Source of the DNA: Protaetiibacter intestinalis
Lineage (GTDB): Bacteria > Actinomycetota > Actinomycetes > Actinomycetales > Microbacteriaceae
DNA: 64,000 bases
Assembly: GCF_003627075.1 (NCBI RefSeq)
Contig: NZ_CP032630.1
Location: 1,798,001-1,862,000 of the forward strand
Direction of reading: 5' to 3'
Shown here: positions 48,792 to 57,004 of the stretch, in pieces
Layout: each line of letters opens with the position of its first letter
Numbering within the stretch: the first letter of the stretch is position 1
The notes under the pieces: generated by a model
Database searches by the model: none
What the model was told of the DNA's origin: nothing
What the model saw: only the letters and a program-made list of their open reading frames with translations
Translations under genes and position numbers: made by a program

Positions 48792-51700
48792 GGTCGATGC
48801 GTGTTCTCGTGGCGACCGCCGTCGGAGCGCTCCTCGCCGCAGGCCTGGTCTCCCCCATGGCGACCCCGTCCGCCGTCGCCGACGCGCTCGCGTCATCCTC
48901 GTCCCCCGCCTCGGCGGCGGCCCCCGCGGCACCGGAGGCGAACGAGCTGCTCGCCATCTCGGGAGCCGACTTCGACCCGGGCTACATCATCTCTGACGAG
49001 CTGTTCTACGACGGCAACGCGATGACGCAGGCCGAGATCCAGGCCTTCCTCGACGCGAAGATCGGGGCGTGCCAGAACGGCCTGTGCCTCAACGTGGTGC
49101 GGGTCTCGTCGATCAGCCGCGGCGCCGACTCGTACTGCAACGGGTACACCGGGTCGTCATCCGAGTCGACGGCGGCGATCATCTTCAAGACCCAGCAGTC
49201 CTGCTCCATCAGCGCCAAGGTCCTGCTCGTCCTCCTCCAGAAGGAGCAGGGGCTGATCACGCACACCTCGCCCTCGCAGAGTCGGCTCGACCGGGCGACC
49301 GGCTACGCGTGCTCCGACACAGCGCCGTGCGCCGTCACGACACTCGGTCTCGCGAACCAGATCTACAAGGCGGCGTGGCAGTTCCAGGCCTACCGGATCA
49401 GCTCGAGCTTCCGCTGGTACCCGGTCGGGCAAGTGTCGAACGTCCTGTTCCACCCGGATGCGGCGCGCTGTGGTAGCGCCCCCGTCCTGATCCGCAACTG
49501 GGCGACGGCGGGTCTCTACTACTACACGCCATATCAGCCGAACGGAGCCGCGCTCGCAAACCTCGGCGGAACGGGTGACACCTGCTCGAGCTACGGCAAC
49601 AGGAATTTCTTCGTGTTCTGGAGCAACTGGTTCGGCAGCCCGACGAAGTCGGGCCCCGACTACCTCAATGAGTTCAGGGCTGCGAATAGCTGGTTGGGGG
49701 CTCAGTCCGGGCCCGCCGAACTCGTCCAGGGATCCGGTTCGATGGGGTACCGACAGAGTTTCCAGGCCGGCACGCTCTACTGGACCTCGACGCTCGGCGT
49801 GCAGGTTCTGACCGGCGTTCAACTAGCGAAGTACACGCAGATCGGGGGTCCATCGAGTCAACTCGGCTGGCCGAGCGGTGCCCAGATTCAGACCAGCGTC
49901 GCCGGTGTCGACGGCAGCTACCAGTACTTCCAGAACGGCACCATGTACTGGAGCGCCGTCGGCGGCGCACACGCAGTGACGGCGGGAATCCTGAGCGCCT
50001 ACCGCGAGGCCGGTACGGCGTCCGGTCCGTTCGGGTGGCCCATTGCCGACCAGACTTGCGCGAGCGGCACAAGTCTCTGCGCGCAGAAGTTCGAATCTGG
50101 GACCCTGTTCGGCATCGGGGCGACCGGGGTCAGATTGACACCCGTGACTCAGGCAGCCTGGTCCGCATCCGGGGGGCTCGACGGCGCGCTGGGTTATCCC
50201 ACATCGATTGCCATCGAGACGTCTGCCGGGGGCCTGGACGGTAGCTTCCAGTACTTCCAGCGGGGCACTGTCTACGAGACGAACGCGTACGGAGCCTACG
50301 CGGTGGCTGGGCCCATGCTGAAGGCCTACCAGGCGCGCGCCACCGTATCCGGCCCGCTCGGGTGGCCGACGGACGTGATGACGTGCGCCGCGGGTGGCGC
50401 CCTCTGCGCGCAGCGGTTCCAGCACGATGTGCTGTACCTGAACGGTGAGGCGGAGTTCTCACTGTCCTCCGCCGTTGCTGCAGCGTCCGCGGCTGCGGGC
50501 GGACTCACCGGACCGCTCGGCTTTCCTCTGGCGGCGGCCGTGTCGACGTCCGCCAACGGACTCTCCGGCACGTATCAGTACTTCCAGGGCGGCACTGTAT
50601 ACGCGACCGACGCGCGTGGAGCATACGCGGTGACGGGTGATCTTCTCGCCGCGTACCGAGAGCGGGCGACGGTCAGCGGCCTTGGATGGCCCACGGACAA
50701 TGCGATCTGCGGCGGATCGGGCTGCCGCCAGGACTTCCAGGAGGGCACGCTGTACGTGACCGGCGGGACGTCGTACGTGCTCAACGGTGTGATGGAGGCG
50801 TACTACCAGTCGATTGGTGGTGCGGGTTCTGTGTTGGGTGTGCCGGTGGGTGCGGTGGTGTCTACGAGTGCGCAGGGGGTGCCGGGGGCGTATCAGTATT
50901 TCGCTGGTGGCACGGTGTATTGGACGGCGTCGACGGGGGCGCATGCGGTGACGGGTGCGATGTTGACGGCGTATCGGGCGGCGTCGACGGTGTCGGGTTC
51001 GTATGGGTGGCCCAAGGGTGAGATGTCGTGTGATGCGGCGGGGGCGTGTTCCCAGGCGTTTCAGGGGGGGACGCTGTCGGTCACGCCGGGTGCGCAGCAG
51101 GTGATGGAGGCGTACTACCAGTCGATTGGTGGTGCGGGTTCTGTGTTGGGTGTGCCGGTGGGTGCGGTGGTGTCTACGAGTGCGCAGGGGGTGCCGGGGG
51201 CGTATCAGTATTTCGCTGGTGGCACGGTGTATTGGACGGCGTCGACGGGGGCGCATGCGGTGACGGGTGCGATGTTGACGGCGTATCGGGCGGCGTCGAC
51301 GGTGTCGGGTTCGTATGGGTGGCCCAAGGGTGAGATGTCGTGTGATGCGGCGGGGGCGTGTTCCCAGGCGTTTCAGGGGGGGACGCTGTCGGTCACGCCG
51401 GGTGCGCAGCAGGTGATGGAGGCGTACTACCAGTCGATTGGTGGTGCGGGTTCTGTGTTGGGTGTGCCGGTGGGTGCGGTGGTGTCTACGAGTGCGCAGG
51501 GGGTGCCGGGGGCGTATCAGTATTTCGCTGGTGGCACGGTGTATTGGACGGCGTCGACGGGGGCGCATGCGGTGACGGGTGCGATGTTGACGGCGTATCG
51601 GGCGGCGTCGACGGTGTCGGGTTCGTATGGGTGGCCCAAGGGTGAGATGTCGTGTGATGCGGCGGGGGCGTGTTCCCAGGCGTTTCAGGGGGGGACGCTG

Positions 51701-52345
51701 TCGGTCACGCCGGGTGCGCAGCAGGTGATGGAGGCGTACTACCAGTCGATTGGTGGTGCGGGTTCTGTGTTGGGTGTGCCGGTGGGTGCGGTGGTGTCTA
51801 CGAGTGCGCAGGGGGTGCCGGGGGCGTATCAGTATTTCGCTGGTGGCACGGTGTATTGGACGGCGTCGACGGGGGCGCATGCGGTGACGGGTGCGATGTT
51901 GACGGCGTATCGGGCGGCGTCGACGGTGTCGGGTTCGTATGGGTGGCCCAAGGGTGAGATGTCGTGTGATGCGGCGGGGGCGTGTTCCCAGGCGTTTCAG
52001 GGGGGGACGCTGTCGGTCACGCCGGGTGCGCAGCAGGTGATGGAGGCGTACTACCAGTCGATTGGTGGTGCGGGTTCTGTGTTGGGTGTGCCGGTGGGTG
52101 CGGTGGTGTCTACGAGTGCGCAGGGGGTGCCGGGGGCGTATCAGTATTTCGCTGGTGGCACGGTGTATTGGACGGCGTCGACGGGGGCGCATGCGGTGAC
52201 GGGTGCGATGTTGACGGCGTATCGGGCGGCGTCGACGGTGTCGGGTTCGTATGGGTGGCCCAAGGGTGAGATGTCGTGTGATGCGGCGGGGGCGTGTTCC
52301 CAGGCGTTTCAGGGGGGGACGCTGTCGGTCACGCCGGGTGCGTGA
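48788..52345 (+). CDS. Secreted LGFP-repeat surface protein
   Basis: A 1,185-residue exported protein. Residues 1-37 are a signal peptide (VLVATAVGALLAAGLVSP). Residues about 55-285 form an N-terminal domain with many Cys and a possible lysozyme-like segment VLLVLLQKEQGLIT. From about residue 297 LGFP modules follow: six varied ones (LGWPSGAQIQTS, FGWPIADQTC, LGYPTSIAIETS and so on), then, from residue 668, five near-identical 104-residue units of two modules each (LGVPVGAVVSTS and YGWPKGEMSCDAAGACSQ), ending at the stop. Alternate modules contain a C-x5-C pair. LGFP domains anchor proteins to actinobacterial wall glycans. Confidence 0.9.
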   Translation: MRSMRVLVATAVGALLAAGLVSPMATPSAVADALASSSSPASAAAPAAPEANELLAISGADFDPGYIISDELFYDGNAMTQAEIQAFLDAKIGACQNGLCLNVVRVSSISRGADSYCNGYTGSSSESTAAIIFKTQQSCSISAKVLLVLLQKEQGLITHTSPSQSRLDRATGYACSDTAPCAVTTLGLANQIYKAAWQFQAYRISSSFRWYPVGQVSNVLFHPDAARCGSAPVLIRNWATAGLYYYTPYQPNGAALANLGGTGDTCSSYGNRNFFVFWSNWFGSPTKSGPDYLNEFRAANSWLGAQSGPAELVQGSGSMGYRQSFQAGTLYWTSTLGVQVLTGVQLAKYTQIGGPSSQLGWPSGAQIQTSVAGVDGSYQYFQNGTMYWSAVGGAHAVTAGILSAYREAGTASGPFGWPIADQTCASGTSLCAQKFESGTLFGIGATGVRLTPVTQAAWSASGGLDGALGYPTSIAIETSAGGLDGSFQYFQRGTVYETNAYGAYAVAGPMLKAYQARATVSGPLGWPTDVMTCAAGGALCAQRFQHDVLYLNGEAEFSLSSAVAAASAAAGGLTGPLGFPLAAAVSTSANGLSGTYQYFQGGTVYATDARGAYAVTGDLLAAYRERATVSGLGWPTDNAICGGSGCRQDFQEGTLYVTGGTSYVLNGVMEAYYQSIGGAGSVLGVPVGAVVSTSAQGVPGAYQYFAGGTVYWTASTGAHAVTGAMLTAYRAASTVSGSYGWPKGEMSCDAAGACSQAFQGGTLSVTPGAQQVMEAYYQSIGGAGSVLGVPVGAVVSTSAQGVPGAYQYFAGGTVYWTASTGAHAVTGAMLTAYRAASTVSGSYGWPKGEMSCDAAGACSQAFQGGTLSVTPGAQQVMEAYYQSIGGAGSVLGVPVGAVVSTSAQGVPGAYQYFAGGTVYWTASTGAHAVTGAMLTAYRAASTVSGSYGWPKGEMSCDAAGACSQAFQGGTLSVTPGAQQVMEAYYQSIGGAGSVLGVPVGAVVSTSAQGVPGAYQYFAGGTVYWTASTGAHAVTGAMLTAYRAASTVSGSYGWPKGEMSCDAAGACSQAFQGGTLSVTPGAQQVMEAYYQSIGGAGSVLGVPVGAVVSTSAQGVPGAYQYFAGGTVYWTASTGAHAVTGAMLTAYRAASTVSGSYGWPKGEMSCDAAGACSQAFQGGTLSVTPGA
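50789..52342 (+). repeat. Five tandem 312-bp repeats within the LGFP gene
   Basis: Units begin at 50789, 51101, 51413, 51725 and 52037, each opening GTGATGGAGGCGTACTACCA; they appear identical at the nucleotide level over the parts compared, and the last one ends at the stop after SVTPGA. Codons inside use T and G in third positions (GGT, GTG, TTG, TCT) far more than the upstream modules, and the coding strand is G-rich with runs of up to seven G. Confidence 0.95.
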
Positions 52346-52355
52346 TCTCGCCTCG

Positions 52356-52361
52356 TATGAT
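52356..52361 (+). promoter_or_regulatory. Candidate -10 after the LGFP gene
   Basis: TATGAT, 57 bases before the GTG of the sugar methyltransferase gene, whose own AAGGAG lies at 52408-52413; no clear -35. Confidence 0.3.
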
Positions 52362-52418
52362 GAGTCCTCGGGTCGCGCCGCGCGACACTGATCCGTTCCG
52401 AGCTGTCAAGGAGTGATC

Positions 52419-53513
52419 GTGAAGATCGGTGTCGATCAGCTGTGGGAGTTCCCGGTCGACCGGTTCGAGGTGCTCGGCGACCGCCTCATGCTTGATCGCA
52501 TCGCCGCCGACCTTCGCGACCAGAGCGACGATCGAACTCCGAACGAACATTGGACGACCGCCGGACGGGCCGACGAATCGATGCACACGATGTTGACGCA
52601 TTGGGTCGGCAGCGTGGGTGAACTCCCGCTGGCGGAGCCGGCGGCAATCGCGCAGACGTCGGGTGAGGCAGGTCTTCTCGCTCGCACCGTCGAGTTCGTC
52701 GCGGGCATCGATGCGTTCGGGATCGTTCCCCAGGGAGACACCGCGCACGCTCTGGCCGACCGCAATTTCCGGATGATGGATCTGCACACGCTGACCGAGT
52801 TGTCGATCCTCGCCCCCTTCCTCGCGGATTTCGAGAAGCCCAAGCTGCGTGTGCTCGAGATCGGTGGTGGTTTCGGACGCTTGGCCGAGGGACTGCAACT
52901 TGCCTTTCCGGGACAAGTCCAGCATGTGCTGATCGACGCCGTGCCGACGTCGCTGATGTACAGCTTCGCGTACCTCCGGGCGCGGTTCCCGCAACTTCGT
53001 GTCGTCTTCTCGGAGGGCGAGCAGAGCTGGAGCGACGTCGAATCGGCGGACATCGTCGTGCTCCCCTCCTGGCGGAGCGAGATACTCCCCGTCAGGTCCT
53101 TCGATCTCGGCATCAATATCGCCAGCTTCCAAGAGATGGACCTGGCCAACGTCGATCGCTACTTCCGGCTGCTGGACAGTCGCATCGCTCCGGGCGGAGT
53201 GGTCGCACTGCACAACTCCCGCGACTATGTATTCCAGGGTCCCTGGCACACCCCCGAGAACTGGGAACAGCTCCTGAAGCGGCGCACGCCGCGCTCATGG
53301 ACGCGGGACTTCCCCTTCGAGGTCTTCCGGGTCCGCACTCAGGACCGGACGGATTCGCAGCGACTCCACGACTACTTCTATCGAACCCAGGACCTCGCGT
53401 ACTTCGACAGCGCCGCCATGCCGAGCCCTGATCCGGGATCCGAGGAACAACCGGCGAGGCGTCCGAACAGGTTGTCCCGGGCGGCGGCGCGGATACGCGC
53501 GCGCGGGCTCTGA
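52419..53513 (+). CDS. Putative sugar O-methyltransferase
   Basis: A 364-residue SAM-dependent enzyme. The central part has the SAM-binding motif LRVLEIGGGFGRLAEGLQ (about residues 142-160), then VLIDAVPTSLMYSFAYL and SFDLGINIASFQEMDLANV, as in the family annotated putative sugar O-methyltransferase in polysaccharide clusters. The C-terminal 35 residues are basic and low-complexity. GTG 52419 follows AAGGAG by 5 bases; GTG 52413 would overlap it. Likely methylates a sugar of the exported glycan or its terminus. Confidence 0.75.
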   Translation: MKIGVDQLWEFPVDRFEVLGDRLMLDRIAADLRDQSDDRTPNEHWTTAGRADESMHTMLTHWVGSVGELPLAEPAAIAQTSGEAGLLARTVEFVAGIDAFGIVPQGDTAHALADRNFRMMDLHTLTELSILAPFLADFEKPKLRVLEIGGGFGRLAEGLQLAFPGQVQHVLIDAVPTSLMYSFAYLRARFPQLRVVFSEGEQSWSDVESADIVVLPSWRSEILPVRSFDLGINIASFQEMDLANVDRYFRLLDSRIAPGGVVALHNSRDYVFQGPWHTPENWEQLLKRRTPRSWTRDFPFEVFRVRTQDRTDSQRLHDYFYRTQDLAYFDSAAMPSPDPGSEEQPARRPNRLSRAAARIRARGL

Positions 53514-53542
53514 GGCGAGCAGAGGTGCTCGGAGACCCGCGG

Positions 53543-53548
53543 TAGACT
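53543..53548 (+). promoter_or_regulatory. -10-like hexamer upstream of the Gfo/Idh/MocA gene
   Basis: TAGACT, 8 bases before the GTG at 53557. Confidence 0.4.
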
Positions 53549-53556
53549 CGCTCCCC

Positions 53557-54597
53557 GTGAACGTCCCGATCGGAGTGGCCATCGTCGGCGCCGGGTACTG
53601 GGGGCGGAATCTGATCCGCAATTTCCTCGAGTCCGACCAGTTCGACGTGAAGTGGGTCGTCGACTTCGACGAGGGGGCCGCACGGCAGGTGCTCGGTTCC
53701 GCCTACCCACGGACTCGCATCACCGCCGATGTGGTGTCCGCGCTCGACGACCCGCTAGTCGAGGCGATCGTCGTCGCGACACCTGCGGTGACGCACGCGG
53801 AGCTTGGCCGTCGTGCACTCGCGGCGGGCAAGCATCTCCTCGTCGAGAAGCCGCTCGCTCATACTGCCGAGGCTGGGCGTGAACTCGTCGACCTCGCGGC
53901 GCGTGAAGGTCTCACGCTCATGGTGGATCACACCTATTGCTACGCGGGACCTGTCCAGCTCCTCGCCGACCTCGTCCACGATGAGTCCCTCGGTGAGCCG
54001 CTCGTCGTGCACTCGACGAGAATCAACAAGGGCCTCGTGCGCCTCGACGTGGATGTCATCTGGGATCTCGCCGCCCACGACCTTTCCATCCTCGCCGCTC
54101 TTCTCCCACCGGGCATTCATGTCGAGTCGGTTCAGGCCCAGGGTGCGGACCCCTTCGCCGACGGGCATCTCAAGGAGGCTGTGCTGGCCGTCCATCTCAG
54201 CAACGGGGGACTGGCGCACATCACCGTGAGCTGGTTGAGCCCGGTGAAGCAGCGCACGATGAGCATCGTCGGTACGAAGGCGAGTGTGCACTGGGACGAC
54301 CTCGATGAGTCGCACCGGATCATGATGCATGGCTTCACCGGAACTCCGGATCTCGGTCCGGCGAGTTCGCGGGAAGCGTCGACGCGAGTCATCCGTCCAC
54401 TCGAGTTCACGGATATGACCGAGGTCCCCTACGACACGACCGAGGCGCTACGACTGATGGTCGCGGAGTTCGCGCGTGCCATCAAGACCTCGACGTCGCC
54501 CAGGACAGACGGGGCCGCGGGTATGGTGGTCTTGCGTATGCTCGAGGCGGCATCGGAGAGCGTGAGGCATCACGGAGCACCGGTTAAGCTGGCCTGA
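53557..54597 (+). CDS. Gfo/Idh/MocA-family oxidoreductase, nucleotide-sugar 3-dehydrogenase-like
   Basis: A 346-residue NAD(P)-dependent enzyme with the N-terminal Rossmann motif IVGAGYWGRNLIRNF, the family EKPLAHTAEAG, and WDLAAHDLSIL with the catalytic His region. With the next two genes it matches the WbpB-WbpE-WbpA logic, in which a UDP-N-acetyl-glucuronate is oxidised at C3 and transaminated. It shares one base with the aminotransferase start (TGATGA), indicating coupled translation. Confidence 0.82.
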   Translation: MNVPIGVAIVGAGYWGRNLIRNFLESDQFDVKWVVDFDEGAARQVLGSAYPRTRITADVVSALDDPLVEAIVVATPAVTHAELGRRALAAGKHLLVEKPLAHTAEAGRELVDLAAREGLTLMVDHTYCYAGPVQLLADLVHDESLGEPLVVHSTRINKGLVRLDVDVIWDLAAHDLSILAALLPPGIHVESVQAQGADPFADGHLKEAVLAVHLSNGGLAHITVSWLSPVKQRTMSIVGTKASVHWDDLDESHRIMMHGFTGTPDLGPASSREASTRVIRPLEFTDMTEVPYDTTEALRLMVAEFARAIKTSTSPRTDGAAGMVVLRMLEAASESVRHHGAPVKLA

Positions 54598-55715
54598 TGA
54601 CCGCGCGAATTCCCTTCCTCGACCTCGGAGCCCAGCACGCAGAGATCGCCGACGAAGTCGCGCAGGGTTTCGAGAGAATCCTGGCAACCACGACATTTCT
54701 CGGCGGTCCGGATGTCGACGCTTTCGAGTCTGAGTTCGCCGCCTATCAGGGTGTCGGTCATGCCATCGGTCTCGCGAACGGCACCGACGCTGTCGAATTC
54801 GCGCTCAGAGCTGTCGGCGTGGGCCCGGGTGATGAGGTGGTCATGCCCGCCAACACCTTCGTCGCGACGGCCGAGGCGGCCTGGCGGATCGGTGCGAAGG
54901 TCGTGCTGGTGGACATCGACCCCGAGTCCTACCTGATGGACCTTGCGGCCGCGGCGGCCGCGCGCACATCTCGGACGCGGGCGGTTGTTCCCGTGCACCT
55001 CTTCGGACGGCTCGTCGACATTCCCGCGCTTCGAGACCGTGTCGGCGAGGTGGCCGTCGTAGAGGATGCCGCGCAGGCACAAGGCGCGCGCTTGCGAGGG
55101 CGCGCAGCCGGGCAGGGCGGCATCGCCGCGACCAGCTTCTACCCGGGTAAGAACCTCGGCGCCTACGGGGACGCCGGCGCTGTCGTGACCGATTCGGCCG
55201 AGTTCGGGCGCTACGTTCGACGTCTCGGCGGTCACGGGGGGCTCGTGAAGTACGAGCACGACATCGTAGGATTCACGAGCCGGCTCGACGCGCTCCAGGC
55301 GGTCGTCCTACGCGCGAAACTGGCGCACCTCGACGAATGGAACGCTCGGCGGCGACACCTTGCGCAGCGGTACGACGACCTGCTCGCTGATCTGCCGATC
55401 CTCCTCCCCGAGATTCCCGCCGAGGCAGAGTCGCACGTCTGGCACCTGTACGTCGTCCGGCTCCCGGACGATGCTCCAGTGACAGCCCGCGATGAGGTGC
55501 TGGCGCGTCTCACCGCCTCCGGCGTCGGCACAGGGATCCACTATCCCAAGCCTGTTCACCTCACGCCCGCGTTCGCCGATTTGGGGTACTCGCTAGGGGC
55601 GTTCCCGCACGCCGAGCGCGCAGCCGAACGGATGTTCAGCCTGCCGATGTATCCACACCTGTCGGATGCCCAACAAGATGAGGTCGTCGCCGCACTGACG
55701 GCTGCTCTCCAGTGA
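54597..55715 (+). CDS. DegT/DnrJ/EryC1/StrS sugar aminotransferase
   Basis: PLP-dependent transaminase that adds an amino group to a keto sugar nucleotide. The 372 residues have PFLDLGAQHAEI at the start, GLANGTDAVEFALRA, VVEDAAQAQGA with the PLP-binding Asp, and SFYPGKNLGAYGDAGAV with the Schiff-base Lys. Most similar in pattern to WbpE/FdtB enzymes that use 3-keto sugars. It probably acts on the product of the upstream oxidoreductase. Confidence 0.9.
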   Translation: MTARIPFLDLGAQHAEIADEVAQGFERILATTTFLGGPDVDAFESEFAAYQGVGHAIGLANGTDAVEFALRAVGVGPGDEVVMPANTFVATAEAAWRIGAKVVLVDIDPESYLMDLAAAAAARTSRTRAVVPVHLFGRLVDIPALRDRVGEVAVVEDAAQAQGARLRGRAAGQGGIAATSFYPGKNLGAYGDAGAVVTDSAEFGRYVRRLGGHGGLVKYEHDIVGFTSRLDALQAVVLRAKLAHLDEWNARRRHLAQRYDDLLADLPILLPEIPAEAESHVWHLYVVRLPDDAPVTARDEVLARLTASGVGTGIHYPKPVHLTPAFADLGYSLGAFPHAERAAERMFSLPMYPHLSDAQQDEVVAALTAALQ

Positions 55716-57004
55716 ACGTCGTCGTTGTCGGTGCAGGGAAGATGGGCTTGCCCATCGCCTGCCAGTTGGCCTCGCGCGGGGCAACCGTCGTCGCGTGCGA
55801 CGTGAACCCCGCTGTCGTGGATCTCATCAATGAGGGTCGCGCACCGTTCGAGGAGCCTGGGCTGAGCGAACTGTTGGCGGAAGGAGTCCTCAGCGGCAGG
55901 CTTCGCGCCACCACGGATACTGCCGCCGCCGTCGCTGAGGCCGATGTCGTCATCGTGATCGTACCGGCGCTGCTCACTCCGGAGCGCGACATCGACAGCT
56001 CGATGATCGAAGCCGTCGCCAAGCTCATCGCTCCTGTTCTGCCGGCCGACGCTCTCGTCAGCTTCGAGACGACGATGCCGGTCGGCGGCACCCGGGCGCG
56101 ACTGATCCCGCTCCTGGAGTCAGCCGGAAAGGTCGTCGGCATCGACTTCGAGGTGGTCTTCTCGCCCGAGCGCGTTAAGAGCGGCTTCCTGCTGCGCAAC
56201 CTGACGGTGAATCCGAAGGTCGTCGGAGCCACCTCTCCGGAAGCCGCCACGAGGGCCTCGGACTTCTACCACCGCTACCTCGGCGCGCCAGTGCAGAATG
56301 TCGGCACCCTGGAAGCGGCGGAGTTCGTCAAGCTCGCCGGAATGGTCTACCGGGATGTGAACATCGCACTCGCCAACGAGTTGGCGAGCTACGCGGAGAT
56401 TACCGGCCTCGACCTCCAGGCGCTGCTGCCCATGATCAACTCCGACGGCGAGGCGGCGATGTTGCAGCCAGGTATCGGTGTCGGGGGCCACTGCACGCCT
56501 GTCTATCCCTACTTCCTCATCCGCGACGCAGAGCGGCGGGGCCTCTCTCTCCCGATGACCCTCTTGGGACGGCAGATCAACGATTCTCAGGCAGCCCACG
56601 CTGTCGAGATGATCGAGGCATCCCTCGGCTCGTTCGCGGGAAAGCGGGTCAACATACTCGGGCTCGCTTTCCGCCCGCAAGTGAAGGAGACCGCGTTCTC
56701 GACGGCGTTCCTGCTCGGCGCCGAGTTGCGGCGTCGAGGCGCGGAGGTGCTGTTGACGGATCCGATGTTCACCGACGAGGAGATCCGCGGGCACGGGTTC
56801 CGGCCCGCATCGATCGACACCCGAGCTGATGCGCTGATCCTCAACACTGCGCACCCAGAGTTTCTGGAAATCGACTGGGGGGCGATCGCCGGTCGCGGAG
56901 TCTCCGTCGTGCTCGACGGTCGCAACGGGTGGCGGAGTACTCAGGTGACCGATGCCGGAATCCGTCACCTCGCGATCGGCACGGGATCCAGCACGTGGGC
57001 ATGA
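55712..57004 (+). CDS. Nucleotide-sugar 6-dehydrogenase (UDP-GlcNAc/UDP-ManNAc type)
   Basis: Oxidises C6 of a UDP-N-acetyl-hexosamine to the uronic acid using two NAD. The 430 residues show VVGAGKMGLPIACQLASRG, FSPERVKSGFLLRN, GAGMVYRDVNIALANE-like KLAGMVYRDVNIALANELA, and the catalytic Cys in GVGGHCTPVYPYFLI. WbpA/WecC-like rather than UDP-glucose dehydrogenase. It overlaps its neighbours by 4 bases on each side. It would make the substrate of the two genes before it; the acetyltransferase needed for a diacetamido sugar was not found here. Confidence 0.9.
   Translation: MNVVVVGAGKMGLPIACQLASRGATVVACDVNPAVVDLINEGRAPFEEPGLSELLAEGVLSGRLRATTDTAAAVAEADVVIVIVPALLTPERDIDSSMIEAVAKLIAPVLPADALVSFETTMPVGGTRARLIPLLESAGKVVGIDFEVVFSPERVKSGFLLRNLTVNPKVVGATSPEAATRASDFYHRYLGAPVQNVGTLEAAEFVKLAGMVYRDVNIALANELASYAEITGLDLQALLPMINSDGEAAMLQPGIGVGGHCTPVYPYFLIRDAERRGLSLPMTLLGRQINDSQAAHAVEMIEASLGSFAGKRVNILGLAFRPQVKETAFSTAFLLGAELRRRGAEVLLTDPMFTDEEIRGHGFRPASIDTRADALILNTAHPEFLEIDWGAIAGRGVSVVLDGRNGWRSTQVTDAGIRHLAIGTGSSTWA

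Noticed and set aside
50459..52192. A 577-codon minus-strand Arg/His-rich frame and four short plus-strand frames in the LGFP repeats
   Set aside because: They arise only because the 312-bp unit is a multiple of three and stop-free in other frames; repeated translations are an artefact of the tandem repeat.
50789..52342. CRISPR array or satellite repeat
   Set aside because: Units are contiguous without spacers, in frame, and encode LGFP modules that match the upstream part of the protein.
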